Assembly (NCBI GenBank): GCA_002316015.1
Contig: DCCS01000004.1
Span: 1-21,857, forward strand
From: Prevotellaceae bacterium UBA1075
GTDB lineage: Bacteria; Bacteroidota; Bacteroidia; Bacteroidales; Bacteroidaceae
Direction: 5' to 3'
DNA length: 21,857 bases
Numbering within the stretch: the first letter of the stretch is position 1; each line of letters opens with the position of its first letter. The translations under genes and the position numbers were made by a program. Positions 14,183 through 20,428 of this stretch are shown one piece after another. The notes under the pieces are model-generated. The model made no database searches, was not told the origin of the DNA, and saw only the letters and a program-made list of their open reading frames with translations.

Positions 14183-14573
14183 ACATCTCAAAAACCACGT
14201 TGTCACAGCGCACTCACCATCCACATTGGAAAAAATAAGAAAAGTTCCTATTGGAGGGAAACTATCTGATGTAGAGCAAACATACGGTTCCACTTACAGA
14301 CGCCTAGACCCCAACAAGCCTTCTTATACAGTAACCCGAAGCGGCTACAGAGATTTTATACACCCATTTCAGGACAGAGTGCTGACCGTACGTGAACTTG
14401 CATGCCTACAAACATTCCCACTAGACTGGGAATTCAAAGGAGTGCGCCTGGACTCATACAGTTCAAAGAGAAAAGTGAATATGACGCAGTTCGGACAAGT
14501 CGGGAACGCTGTTCCTCCCGTTCTGGCAGAGGCTGTCGCCAAGTCTATTATGGAACAGTGGTTTAACGAATAA
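14172..14573 (+). CDS. Split C5-cytosine methyltransferase, target-recognition (beta) part
   Basis: The 133-aa ORF starts at ATG 14172, inside the last codons of the catalytic part. Its own frame has a stop at 14163-14165, just upstream, so the overlap window is only 17 bp. It holds the segment HSPSTLEKIRKVPIGG found at the start of C5-methyltransferase target-recognition domains, then TYRRLDPNKPSYTVTRSGYR, motif IX (LTVRELACLQTFPLDWEF, 71-88) and motif X (FGQVGNAVPPVLAEAVAKS, 107-125). It has no catalytic cysteine motif and can act only with the alpha chain. No strong ribosome-binding site precedes it, so coupled translation from the overlap is likely if it is made. Confidence 0.82.
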   Translation: MDTKHLKNHVVTAHSPSTLEKIRKVPIGGKLSDVEQTYGSTYRRLDPNKPSYTVTRSGYRDFIHPFQDRVLTVRELACLQTFPLDWEFKGVRLDSYSSKRKVNMTQFGQVGNAVPPVLAEAVAKSIMEQWFNE

Positions 14574-14578
14574 AGACT

Positions 14579-14767
14579 ATGCCTAACATTCCCGAATCTG
14601 TGATAAAGGAGCGACAAAAGGCATCATGCATAACTGATGAGATGGAGAACAGACTAAGCACGTCCATGACTGTGCGACAAAAATATATAACGGCAAACAT
14701 CACATCGAGAGACAGCGAGAAGAAAAAGTTCGCAAACAGACTGAGAGTCATCATGAAACTTGCATAA
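14579..14767 (+). CDS. Unassigned 62-aa protein, possibly the remnant of a larger gene
   Basis: The ORF begins 5 bp after the stop of the methyltransferase beta part, so it belongs to the same transcript. It reads MPNIPESVIKERQKASCITD and continues with charged, probably helical sequence ending ANRLRVIMKLA. I do not recognise it. Its place directly behind a methyltransferase is where the matching restriction endonuclease gene often lies, so it could be the N-terminal stub of a lost endonuclease. It could equally be an intact small accessory protein. Its AT content matches the split methyltransferase and differs from the Smr gene that follows. Confidence 0.5.
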   Translation: MPNIPESVIKERQKASCITDEMENRLSTSMTVRQKYITANITSRDSEKKKFANRLRVIMKLA

Positions 14768-14803
14768 GGAACCATACAACTGACACAAAAGACACACAAG
14801 ACA

Positions 14804-15910
14804 ATGAACATAGGCGACAAGGTGCGTTTCCTCTCCGAAGTGGGGGGCGGACGCGTGAGCGGATTCCAGGGCAAGGACATCGTGCTCGTGGAGGACGAGG
14901 ACGGGTTTGAGATACCCATGCTGAGAAAGGAAGTGGTCATCGTGGATGACAGCGAGTATGACATAGGCAAGGTGAACACGGGCACACGCACGGCCACAGA
15001 CAAAGGCGCCAAGCAGCCCAAGAAAAAGCCGGAGGAGGAAGAAAAGGATTGGGAGCCGGCCGACAAGCCCGTCACCTTCAAGCCCAAGGCGCAGGAGCGC
15101 AAGGGGGGAGACCGGCTGAACCTGTACCTGAGTTTCTTGCCCGCCAACATGAAGGAAATCTCCTCCACCAACTTTGAGGCTTACATGGTAAACGACAGCA
15201 ACTACTTCGTGCAGGTGCTGATACTGAAAACCGACGGGGCTGCGTGGAGCGCGATGTTCAATGCCGTGGTGGAGCCCAACAGCAAACTCTTCATCACGGA
15301 CATCGAACGCACGGAACTGGCCTCACTGGAACGCCTGTGCATACAGACGCTGGCCTGGAAGCAGGACAAGACCTTCATGCTGAAGCCGGCCCTGAGCACC
15401 GAACTGAGGCTCGACTGCACCAAGTTCTACAAGCTGCACACCTTCCAGCCCGACGAGTTCTTCCGCGACCCGTGCTGGACCGTGGGCGTGGTGCGGGACG
15501 ACAAGCCCGTGCGCACGGTCTTTGCGGATGCCGAACAGATGAGGGAGGCACTGCTGGGAGCCGCACCCACCAAGGAGCAGAAGCCTGCCGAGAGCAAGCC
15601 GCACCAGTCGAAGCCAAACGCAAGCCCAGGCGAACTGGTCGTCGACCTGCATGCCGAGGAACTGCTCGACGACACCAGCGGACTGAGCAGCGGGGACATC
15701 CTGATGGCACAGATGAAGGAGTTCCGCAGGGTCATGGACGAGAACATGAAGCACAAGGGCCAGCGCATCGTCTTCATCCACGGAAAGGGCGAGGGCGTGC
15801 TGCGCAAGAACATCCTGCAGGAACTCAAGTACCGCTACAAGCAATGCACCGTACAGGATGCCTCCTTCCGCGAATACGGATACGGGGCCACCCTGGTGCG
15901 CATCAACTGA
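14804..15910 (+). CDS. DUF2027 and Smr domain protein
   Basis: This 368-aa protein is common in Bacteroidetes. The N-terminus (MNIGDKVRFLSEVGGGRVSG and following ~50 residues) is a small beta-rich domain, then an acidic/lysine-rich linker (about 65-105), then the DUF2027 domain (about 105-260). The C-terminus (about 280-368) is an Smr domain with VVDLHAEELLDD, IVFIHGKGEGVLRKNILQEL and YGYGATLVRI. Smr domains are MutS2-type nuclease or nucleic-acid-binding modules; the HGKGEG loop is the family signature. It is cytoplasmic, with no signal peptide. The GC-rich codon use returns to chromosomal style here, marking the right edge of the modification island. It is followed by a strong terminator. 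Confidence 0.88.
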   Translation: MNIGDKVRFLSEVGGGRVSGFQGKDIVLVEDEDGFEIPMLRKEVVIVDDSEYDIGKVNTGTRTATDKGAKQPKKKPEEEEKDWEPADKPVTFKPKAQERKGGDRLNLYLSFLPANMKEISSTNFEAYMVNDSNYFVQVLILKTDGAAWSAMFNAVVEPNSKLFITDIERTELASLERLCIQTLAWKQDKTFMLKPALSTELRLDCTKFYKLHTFQPDEFFRDPCWTVGVVRDDKPVRTVFADAEQMREALLGAAPTKEQKPAESKPHQSKPNASPGELVVDLHAEELLDDTSGLSSGDILMAQMKEFRRVMDENMKHKGQRIVFIHGKGEGVLRKNILQELKYRYKQCTVQDASFREYGYGATLVRIN

Positions 15911-16037
15911 CCACAAGACTCGCGGACTCGCAGGGGTGAAAACCATCATCAGCGGCATCCCCCACCCCATACCCCATCGCATGGGAGAACACTGATTGCT
16001 GCCGTCCTGCGCCCCCCCCCAAGAGCACAAATGTACT

Positions 16038-16068
16038 GCCCGAAGCCTGGTGAAATCCGGCTTCGGGC
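16038..16068 (+). terminator. Terminator after the DUF2027-Smr gene
   Basis: GCCCGAAGCC (16038-16047) pairs perfectly with GGCTTCGGGC (16059-16068) around an 11-base loop and is followed by a pyrimidine-rich tract containing TTTT. Confidence 0.75.
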
Positions 16069-16195
16069 TTCCCTTTTCCCCAAAGCAAGCCTCCCAAATC
16101 GAAAAGATTTCATTCGGGCGCTTCTTTTAGCATTCCACTTCAAGAATGCCATTCCATGTTTTCTCGGAATTTTCCCAAGGATGCAGTATAAAGCA

Positions 16196-16221
16196 TGTTT
16201 TATTGGAACATGCTCTCTGAG
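16196..16221. repeat. 26-bp repeat, copy 1
   Basis: This 26-mer ends GGAACATGCTCTCTGAG and is identical to 19721-19746; a third copy at 19650-19675 matches 24 of 26. In this copy the 5' flank makes a GCATGTT/AACATGC hairpin (16193-16199 with 16207-16213). It is the left member of the set bracketing the lipoprotein and TOTE-like genes. Confidence 0.85.
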
Positions 16222-16271
16222 GAATATATCACTCAAGCCTCTCCTAAGCGGGGCGACCTCACAAACTCAAA

Positions 16272-16310
16272 AAAAGCCCCCATCCGGCATAAATCTGGAT
16301 GGGGGCTTTT
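16272..16310 (-). terminator. Strong bidirectional terminator
   Basis: AAAAGCCCCCATCC (16272-16285) pairs perfectly with GGATGGGGGCTTTT (16297-16310), a 14-bp stem with A and T tracts on both sides. It lies 31 bp past the stop codon of the minus-strand lipoprotein gene and can also stop plus-strand transcripts. Confidence 0.85.
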
Positions 16311-16341
16311 GTTCTTGCTGTCTTATAACAATATCATACCA

Positions 16342-17781
16342 TCACTTGGGCAGGCGCGCCGTGCTGGCCTTCTGCCACACAGGCTTGGGCATCCTGGGTG
16401 CGCTTGGAGCACTGGCTGTGGGATCGGGAGTAGGTATCTGTCCGCTATAGACTGCCTTGATGGTGTGTCCGTTCTGCACGACGAAGTCACACTGGATGGT
16501 GTAGTTGCTCTCACCCTCGTTCTTGGTGATGGTCACAGAGCCCCTCTGCACAAAGGCATAATAGGTCGTGTACTTGGAGTCCATGAAATAGTAATAGGTA
16601 CCCTCGGGGCCCTCGGCACCACCGCTCAGGTCCACATACTTGCCGGCAGCCACCACGCCGGGTCCCTCAACGCTGGACACCTCGAAGGTTCCCTCGGGGA
16701 AACTCTTGTCGCCCGTTGTCTCATCGACCACAGCAGGCAGGGCAATGGCCAGGCGATGACGGTTGTTCCACTCTGCTCCAGCGGCATTGGGATGGCCACC
16801 GTCCATAATCTCAAAGGCTGTGCCCGTGCTGTAGTAGCCGGCGGTATAGTCGGCCACGAAGTCCAGGTCCTTCTCCAGTGTGGGGCCGTTGTAGCCCTTG
16901 AAGGAGCGGTCGTTCAGCCCCATCTCGCCCGTGTAGGTGATAGTCTTGCGGGTGCCATCCTCCTGGTCAATCTTTGCCTCGGCCGTATAAGTGCCGTCGG
17001 CGTTCTTCCGGATGGTGAGTGTGGCATCGGTGTAGCCCTGTTGCTCAAGGGTATAGTCCTGAGCCGACACAAAATGCTTTACCCTGAAGAACAGGCTCTC
17101 GCTCTGCTCCATGCAGAAGTCCACGGGCGCATCGGGATTGCCCTTCAGCAAGGTATATGTTCCCTCCAGGGGAGCCAGTCCGCCATTGGCAGGGAACTCC
17201 TTGGTGTAGATGCTGAAAGTGTAGATGTCACCCAGGCCCTGTATGTTCACGCTCTTGTGGGGAGCATCGCCCATAAACACGACGTAGTTGCAGAAGCCAT
17301 TGTGATAGATGTCGGCCCAGTAGTCCACATCCAGGTAGTGGGACACAATCTGCTCACGAGGCTCTTCGGCAGTGGTAAACTCTGCCTGTGCCACCTCACC
17401 ACGCTTCTCGCCATTCCAGCCAAAGGCTATGGCCACATAGGCGGTCTCACCCTCCAGGCTACTGAAGTACACCGATTTCTCGCCACGCTGCAGTCCGTAC
17501 ACGAATGTGCCCTTGTCTATGAGGCTGTCGGCTATCTGGCTTGCGCTCTTGCCCTTCACGGTCTCTGCCTCCAGCAGGGTCACATAATACCGGCCCGTGT
17601 CAGAGGGCACCACGTTCACCTTGGCCGAGTTGCTGGTAATCTCGCCCAGCGAGAGGGTCAGCGTGACAGGCTCTGCCACAGGCACCTTCACCTCGGGGCC
17701 ATCCGACTCGGAGCAGCCCGCGAACATCCCTCCCAGCACCACAAGTGCCGAGAGCAACAGGGGAACAATTGTTTTCTTCAT
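16342..17781 (-). CDS. Secreted lipoprotein with repeated beta-rich domains, function unknown
   Basis: From ATG 17781 this is a 479-aa protein with a lipoprotein signal peptide MKKTIVPLLLSALVVLGGMF and lipobox AGC with Cys23. Residues ~30-125 look like a fibronectin-III-like domain (EPVTLTLSLGEITSNSAKVN, then TAYVAIAFGWNGEKRGEVAQ). Two similar lipocalin-like or beta-barrel modules follow, each ending in a strand pattern such as ATLTIRKNADGTYTAEAKI and SVTITKNEGESNYTIQCDF, then a YSG or YTG step. Such proteins are typical surface lipoproteins of Bacteroidales and may bind host or dietary ligands, but I cannot name a substrate. The upstream extension to 17820 is rejected because the promoter lies there. 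It is a single-gene unit with its own promoter and terminator. Confidence 0.8.
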   Translation of the reverse strand: MKKTIVPLLLSALVVLGGMFAGCSESDGPEVKVPVAEPVTLTLSLGEITSNSAKVNVVPSDTGRYYVTLLEAETVKGKSASQIADSLIDKGTFVYGLQRGEKSVYFSSLEGETAYVAIAFGWNGEKRGEVAQAEFTTAEEPREQIVSHYLDVDYWADIYHNGFCNYVVFMGDAPHKSVNIQGLGDIYTFSIYTKEFPANGGLAPLEGTYTLLKGNPDAPVDFCMEQSESLFFRVKHFVSAQDYTLEQQGYTDATLTIRKNADGTYTAEAKIDQEDGTRKTITYTGEMGLNDRSFKGYNGPTLEKDLDFVADYTAGYYSTGTAFEIMDGGHPNAAGAEWNNRHRLAIALPAVVDETTGDKSFPEGTFEVSSVEGPGVVAAGKYVDLSGGAEGPEGTYYYFMDSKYTTYYAFVQRGSVTITKNEGESNYTIQCDFVVQNGHTIKAVYSGQIPTPDPTASAPSAPRMPKPVWQKASTARLPK

Positions 17782-17817
17782 TGTGTTTAACATTAATAAA
17801 AACAAGATTTCGAGGTG

Positions 17818-17825
17818 CAAAGATA
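17818..17825 (-). promoter_or_regulatory. Promoter -7 element of the lipoprotein gene
   Basis: On the minus strand TATCTTTG fits TAnnTTTG, 37 bp upstream of ATG 17781. No clear -33 element is visible. Confidence 0.5.
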
Positions 17826-17922
17826 CGGCATTTCCCGATAACGCATGCCCGGAATGGCACTCTCATGTTGGGTATTTGCAAGAAGACGCGCTTACACGGA
17901 GGAAGGGAGGGGGGCCTGCCCG

Positions 17923-19422
17923 CTACCCTTGCTGCCCTGTGTCCTGTTCGCGTCCCAGCAGCACAAGCCCTGCCCAGCCCCACTTTCCGGTCTTGCGGTC
18001 AAGGTCAAGGGCAGCCAGGACAGACACGCGCTCGCCCTCGGCCAACTGGTTTTGCGTGACCAGCGCGGGATGCAGGAAGCAGTTCACACCCTTGGCCCTC
18101 ACAAAGGCGAAGGACTTCTCGGGCACGCGCCTCACGATGCCCTTGACCCTCTTCACATAAGCGAGGCCTGGGACAGGAGCGTCCATGACGCTTGCCTGCA
18201 CGACCCGCACGGGATCCTCCCCACTCACGAGGACACGCAAGAAGGTTCCCACCTTCACCCCCTTGCCGCTGATGTCTTTCTTGCGCAGGGCAGTCCGCCT
18301 CTCCTGGCCATAGACAATGGCCACACGCCTTGCCTGCTCGTCCACATGGGTGACCACAGCCACACACTCCTGGCAGCCACGGGCCAGAATCCCATTGGTG
18401 ACCTCCATGAAGTCACTCCCTGGGCTGGCATCAGGAGGCGTGCCGCCGGCACATACAAAGCCCAGCATCTCCCTGACCTCAAGAGGCAAGTGCCAGCCCT
18501 GCCGCTGATAGCATGCAGCCACCCTTTCCAGATGGCAACGGGCACGCCCCGGCTCGCCCTGTGCCACATAGAGCGAGGCTATCCTCATGCGCACCTTCCC
18601 CAGAAAGGACTCCTGGGTACCACAGTGTACCGCCCGCAGCAGGCATGCCAACTGCACCTGGGCATCCTCGCGGTAGGACTCCGAGAGCAACTGCCATGCC
18701 CAGAAGTCCCGGCTCTTCTCCCGCACAAAGGGGACCAGGACATCGAGCACAGCCTCACGGTCAGCCCCCGTCATCACCATCAGCTTGCCACAGAAGTATC
18801 CGGGATAGGCCATCTCGGGATGGTCGGCATGCAATTGCTGCAGCCTGGGCAGGAAATGCCCGCAGCGCGCCCTGTCCCTCGATTGAAGCAGAGCCTTGGC
18901 ATAGGCGATGTGTGCCCGCTCGGCGAGCGACATCAGCCCCTTCCCCCCGAGAGCCTGATAGGGAAGGAAGTCCTCGGCCTGCAGATGGTCCAGCCCCCAC
19001 CAGTCCAGGAAGTCAAGCATCCCGCTCCAGCCAGACAAGTGCAGGTGAGACTTCAGGAGGAAAGAGTAGGCCCTGGATGGGGAAAAGTGAAACCCCTTGA
19101 GAACTGCCAACAGGCGCGTGCCGTCGTCCTGCTGCAAATTCCTGGCCATGAGGGCCAGTTTCCACAGGACGCTGTCATAGAGCATCTGGTCGTCAGAGGG
19201 ACGCAACTGGTCCAGCCGGGACAGTTGGGACAGGCCGTCCAGCACATCCTCCAGCCGGTTGGCTTCCGCAGCGTCCTTGATTCTGTAATACTGCACCCAG
19301 CCCATCTTTCGCTGTGTCCAGATGTCACCGGGAGCGGCATCAAGTTCCTGCCTTACCTGGGCGTGGGCAGCATCCCACTCGCCATCCCTGCACATCTGCG
19401 TGATTTCCCTGATACCTGCCAT
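17923..19422 (-). CDS. Helical-repeat protein with two S1/cold-shock-like domains (TOTE-type)
   Basis: From ATG 19422 this is a 499-aa cytoplasmic protein. Residues 1-~320 are all-helical with a TPR-like look (MCRDGEWDAAHAQVRQELDA, IASLYVAQGEPGRARCHLER). The C-terminus has two small beta-barrels: about 350-412 (VAVVTHVDEQARRVAIVYGQ) and about 424-488 (VKGIVRRVPEKSFAFVRAKG, then FLHPALV and DRKTGKWGWAGL). The second has the cold-shock pattern of G-I-V, F-A-F-V, F-L-H and GKW. This layout resembles the Bacteroidetes proteins named DUF7017 / TOTE conflict system S1/CSD-like, a family proposed by comparative genomics to take part in nucleic-acid-directed defence; the name is from memory. No partner nuclease or primase gene is next to it here. 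An upstream ATG at 19494 adds 24 poorly convincing residues. Confidence 0.6.
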   Translation of the reverse strand: MAGIREITQMCRDGEWDAAHAQVRQELDAAPGDIWTQRKMGWVQYYRIKDAAEANRLEDVLDGLSQLSRLDQLRPSDDQMLYDSVLWKLALMARNLQQDDGTRLLAVLKGFHFSPSRAYSFLLKSHLHLSGWSGMLDFLDWWGLDHLQAEDFLPYQALGGKGLMSLAERAHIAYAKALLQSRDRARCGHFLPRLQQLHADHPEMAYPGYFCGKLMVMTGADREAVLDVLVPFVREKSRDFWAWQLLSESYREDAQVQLACLLRAVHCGTQESFLGKVRMRIASLYVAQGEPGRARCHLERVAACYQRQGWHLPLEVREMLGFVCAGGTPPDASPGSDFMEVTNGILARGCQECVAVVTHVDEQARRVAIVYGQERRTALRKKDISGKGVKVGTFLRVLVSGEDPVRVVQASVMDAPVPGLAYVKRVKGIVRRVPEKSFAFVRAKGVNCFLHPALVTQNQLAEGERVSVLAALDLDRKTGKWGWAGLVLLGREQDTGQQG

Positions 19423-19543
19423 AAGTCTTTGTCTTTGGGCGTGATTATTGTCTGTTGGGACTTCGAAGTTACTCTTTTGTCGCCATTCGTGCAACTTTTC
19501 CCAGGCAAATCATACCCCCGACGCTCTTCCAGGCTGCTTGGCC

Positions 19544-19585
19544 AAGTATCCTAGGATCGTTGTCCGGGAATCTTGGGATACTTTT
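19544..19585 (+). other. Terminator-like hairpin with no upstream gene on the plus strand
   Basis: AAGTATCC at 19544-19551 pairs with GGATACTT near 19576-19583, with partial pairing continuing inside, and a T run follows. It could end a small RNA or be a decayed mobile-element end. Confidence 0.35.
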
Positions 19586-19649
19586 TCAGGGCTGTCTCAT
19601 GCTTTGTTCGCGGGACTGCCGATGCCTCAGATTGTATCCCGCAAATCAT

Positions 19650-19675
19650 TTTTTTAGTGGAACATGCTCTCTGAG
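19650..19675. repeat. 26-bp repeat, copy 2
   Basis: This copy differs from copies 1 and 3 at two positions near its 5' end; the 18-bp core TGGAACATGCTCTCTGAG (19658-19675) is identical. It lies 71 bp before copy 3. Confidence 0.8.
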
Positions 19676-19720
19676 TGGGACGTTTGAAGCAAACCACGAA
19701 GCCGCGAAGGTCTTAATCCT

Positions 19721-19746
19721 TGTTTTATTGGAACATGCTCTCTGAG
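19721..19746. repeat. 26-bp repeat, copy 3
   Basis: This is an exact match to 16196-16221. Copies 1 and 3, about 3.5 kb apart in direct orientation, enclose the lipoprotein and TOTE-like genes. Confidence 0.85.
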
Positions 19747-19801
19747 ATATTTGCAAAGTTGGGAAAAACCTCCAACACTTACAAATACGCCTTTATAAAT
19801 A

Positions 19802-20272
19802 TTATATCTTGGCAAGTTTTCTGTTTAAATATAGTACTAATAGATATAGATACACAAATATTATCACATTCAGCAACATGTATCCATTGCACACATTCTC
19901 CAATGAATCATCCAAATACAAGTCGTCCTTTGGAAACAACCACGTCATTTTATCGGAAAGTAAGATCAGTTCGTGCATGCATTTGTTAAATGCATAATTA
20001 ACATTCCACACTTTATAATGTATGAAAATTGCAACCATTGCAATTACGTTGAGTACGAAATAACAAAAGCTGGCAATTATCCCACTTCTTTTCTTGATTC
20101 TACATACAAACAACGCGAACGATGATATAACCAACGATACCGGTTGTATGCATAAATTGACTATTACCGCGGACTCCGTATACGGAATACCGAATAGATT
20201 TGCAATCGCAAAGAGTACTGCAATGCACAATACGAATATAAGTGCTATAATAAACATGAATATCTGTATCAT
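19802..20272 (-). CDS. Unassigned four-helix membrane protein, AT-rich
   Basis: This 156-aa ORF has four strongly hydrophobic stretches at about residues 1-30, 31-57, 63-88 and 131-150 (for example MIQIFMFIIALIFVLCIAVL and YMLLNVIIFVYLYLLVLYL). A polar loop of about 40 residues between helices 3 and 4 contains NKCMHELILLSDKMTWLFPK and DDLYLDDSLENVC. The positively charged CRIKKR between helices 2 and 3 suggests both termini are outside the cytoplasm. I do not recognise a family. Its DNA is far more AT-rich than all neighbours to the left, a sign of recent acquisition, and an insertion sequence lies just upstream. It may have lost its native promoter to that insertion; none is evident. It ends 55 bp from repeat copy 3. 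Confidence 0.55.
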   Translation of the reverse strand: MIQIFMFIIALIFVLCIAVLFAIANLFGIPYTESAVIVNLCIQPVSLVISSFALFVCRIKKRSGIIASFCYFVLNVIAMVAIFIHYKVWNVNYAFNKCMHELILLSDKMTWLFPKDDLYLDDSLENVCNGYMLLNVIIFVYLYLLVLYLNRKLAKI

Positions 20273-20335
20273 CTTGATATTTATTTTTTATCTTCCTTAA
20301 TTCTGCAACACTATAATTTGCAATTTTTATAAGTA

Positions 20336-20360
20336 CCTGAGCAACAAAAAGTTGCTCAGG
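20336..20360. repeat. Perfect 10-bp palindromic hairpin at IS left end
   Basis: The two ten-base arms are separated by five A. It may be part of the terminal inverted repeat and also a terminator protecting the transposase from read-through transcription. Confidence 0.7.
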
Positions 20361-20428
20361 ATTTTGTCATGTCAGAAAATTCACCTAAATTAGTGTCGCA
20401 ATAAAATCAAGACAAATCTTCAACAGAC

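Larger units (their letters stand above)
15911..16341. other. 431-bp intergenic region between convergent genes
   Basis: No credible gene is present. In order it holds a small CCCAT/ATGGG hairpin (15973-15985), a run of nine C (16012-16020), the Smr-gene terminator (16038-16068), an AT-richer stretch with GCATTC/GAATGC pairing near 16130-16155, one copy of the 26-bp repeat (16196-16221) and a bidirectional terminator (16272-16310). Confidence 0.7.
19423..19801. other. 379-bp intergenic region with hairpins and repeats
   Basis: No gene is visible on either strand. It contains an imperfect inverted repeat AAGTATCC...GGGATACTT (19544-19583) followed by T5, a second hairpin GCGGGA...TCCCGC (about 19606-19642) followed shortly by T7, and two copies of the 26-bp repeat 71 bp apart. 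No TAnnTTTG promoter for the 19422 gene is recognisable here. Confidence 0.6.

Noticed and set aside
16012..16020. Run of nine C as a phase-variable tract
   Set aside because: It lies downstream of the Smr gene and before its terminator, not in a coding region or promoter spacer, so length changes would have no obvious effect.
15244..16030. Open frames on both strands over the 3' half of the DUF2027-Smr gene
   Set aside because: They are Arg/His/Pro-rich shadows of a well-supported frame.
16195..17790. Long plus-strand open frame opposite the lipoprotein gene
   Set aside because: It is antisense to a gene with signal peptide, promoter and terminator; it runs through a terminator hairpin and its start lies in the 26-bp repeat.
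19650..19746. A minimal CRISPR array (two repeats 71 bp apart)
   Set aside because: Only two copies are close together, they differ near one end, the third lies 3.5 kb away, and no cas genes are present.
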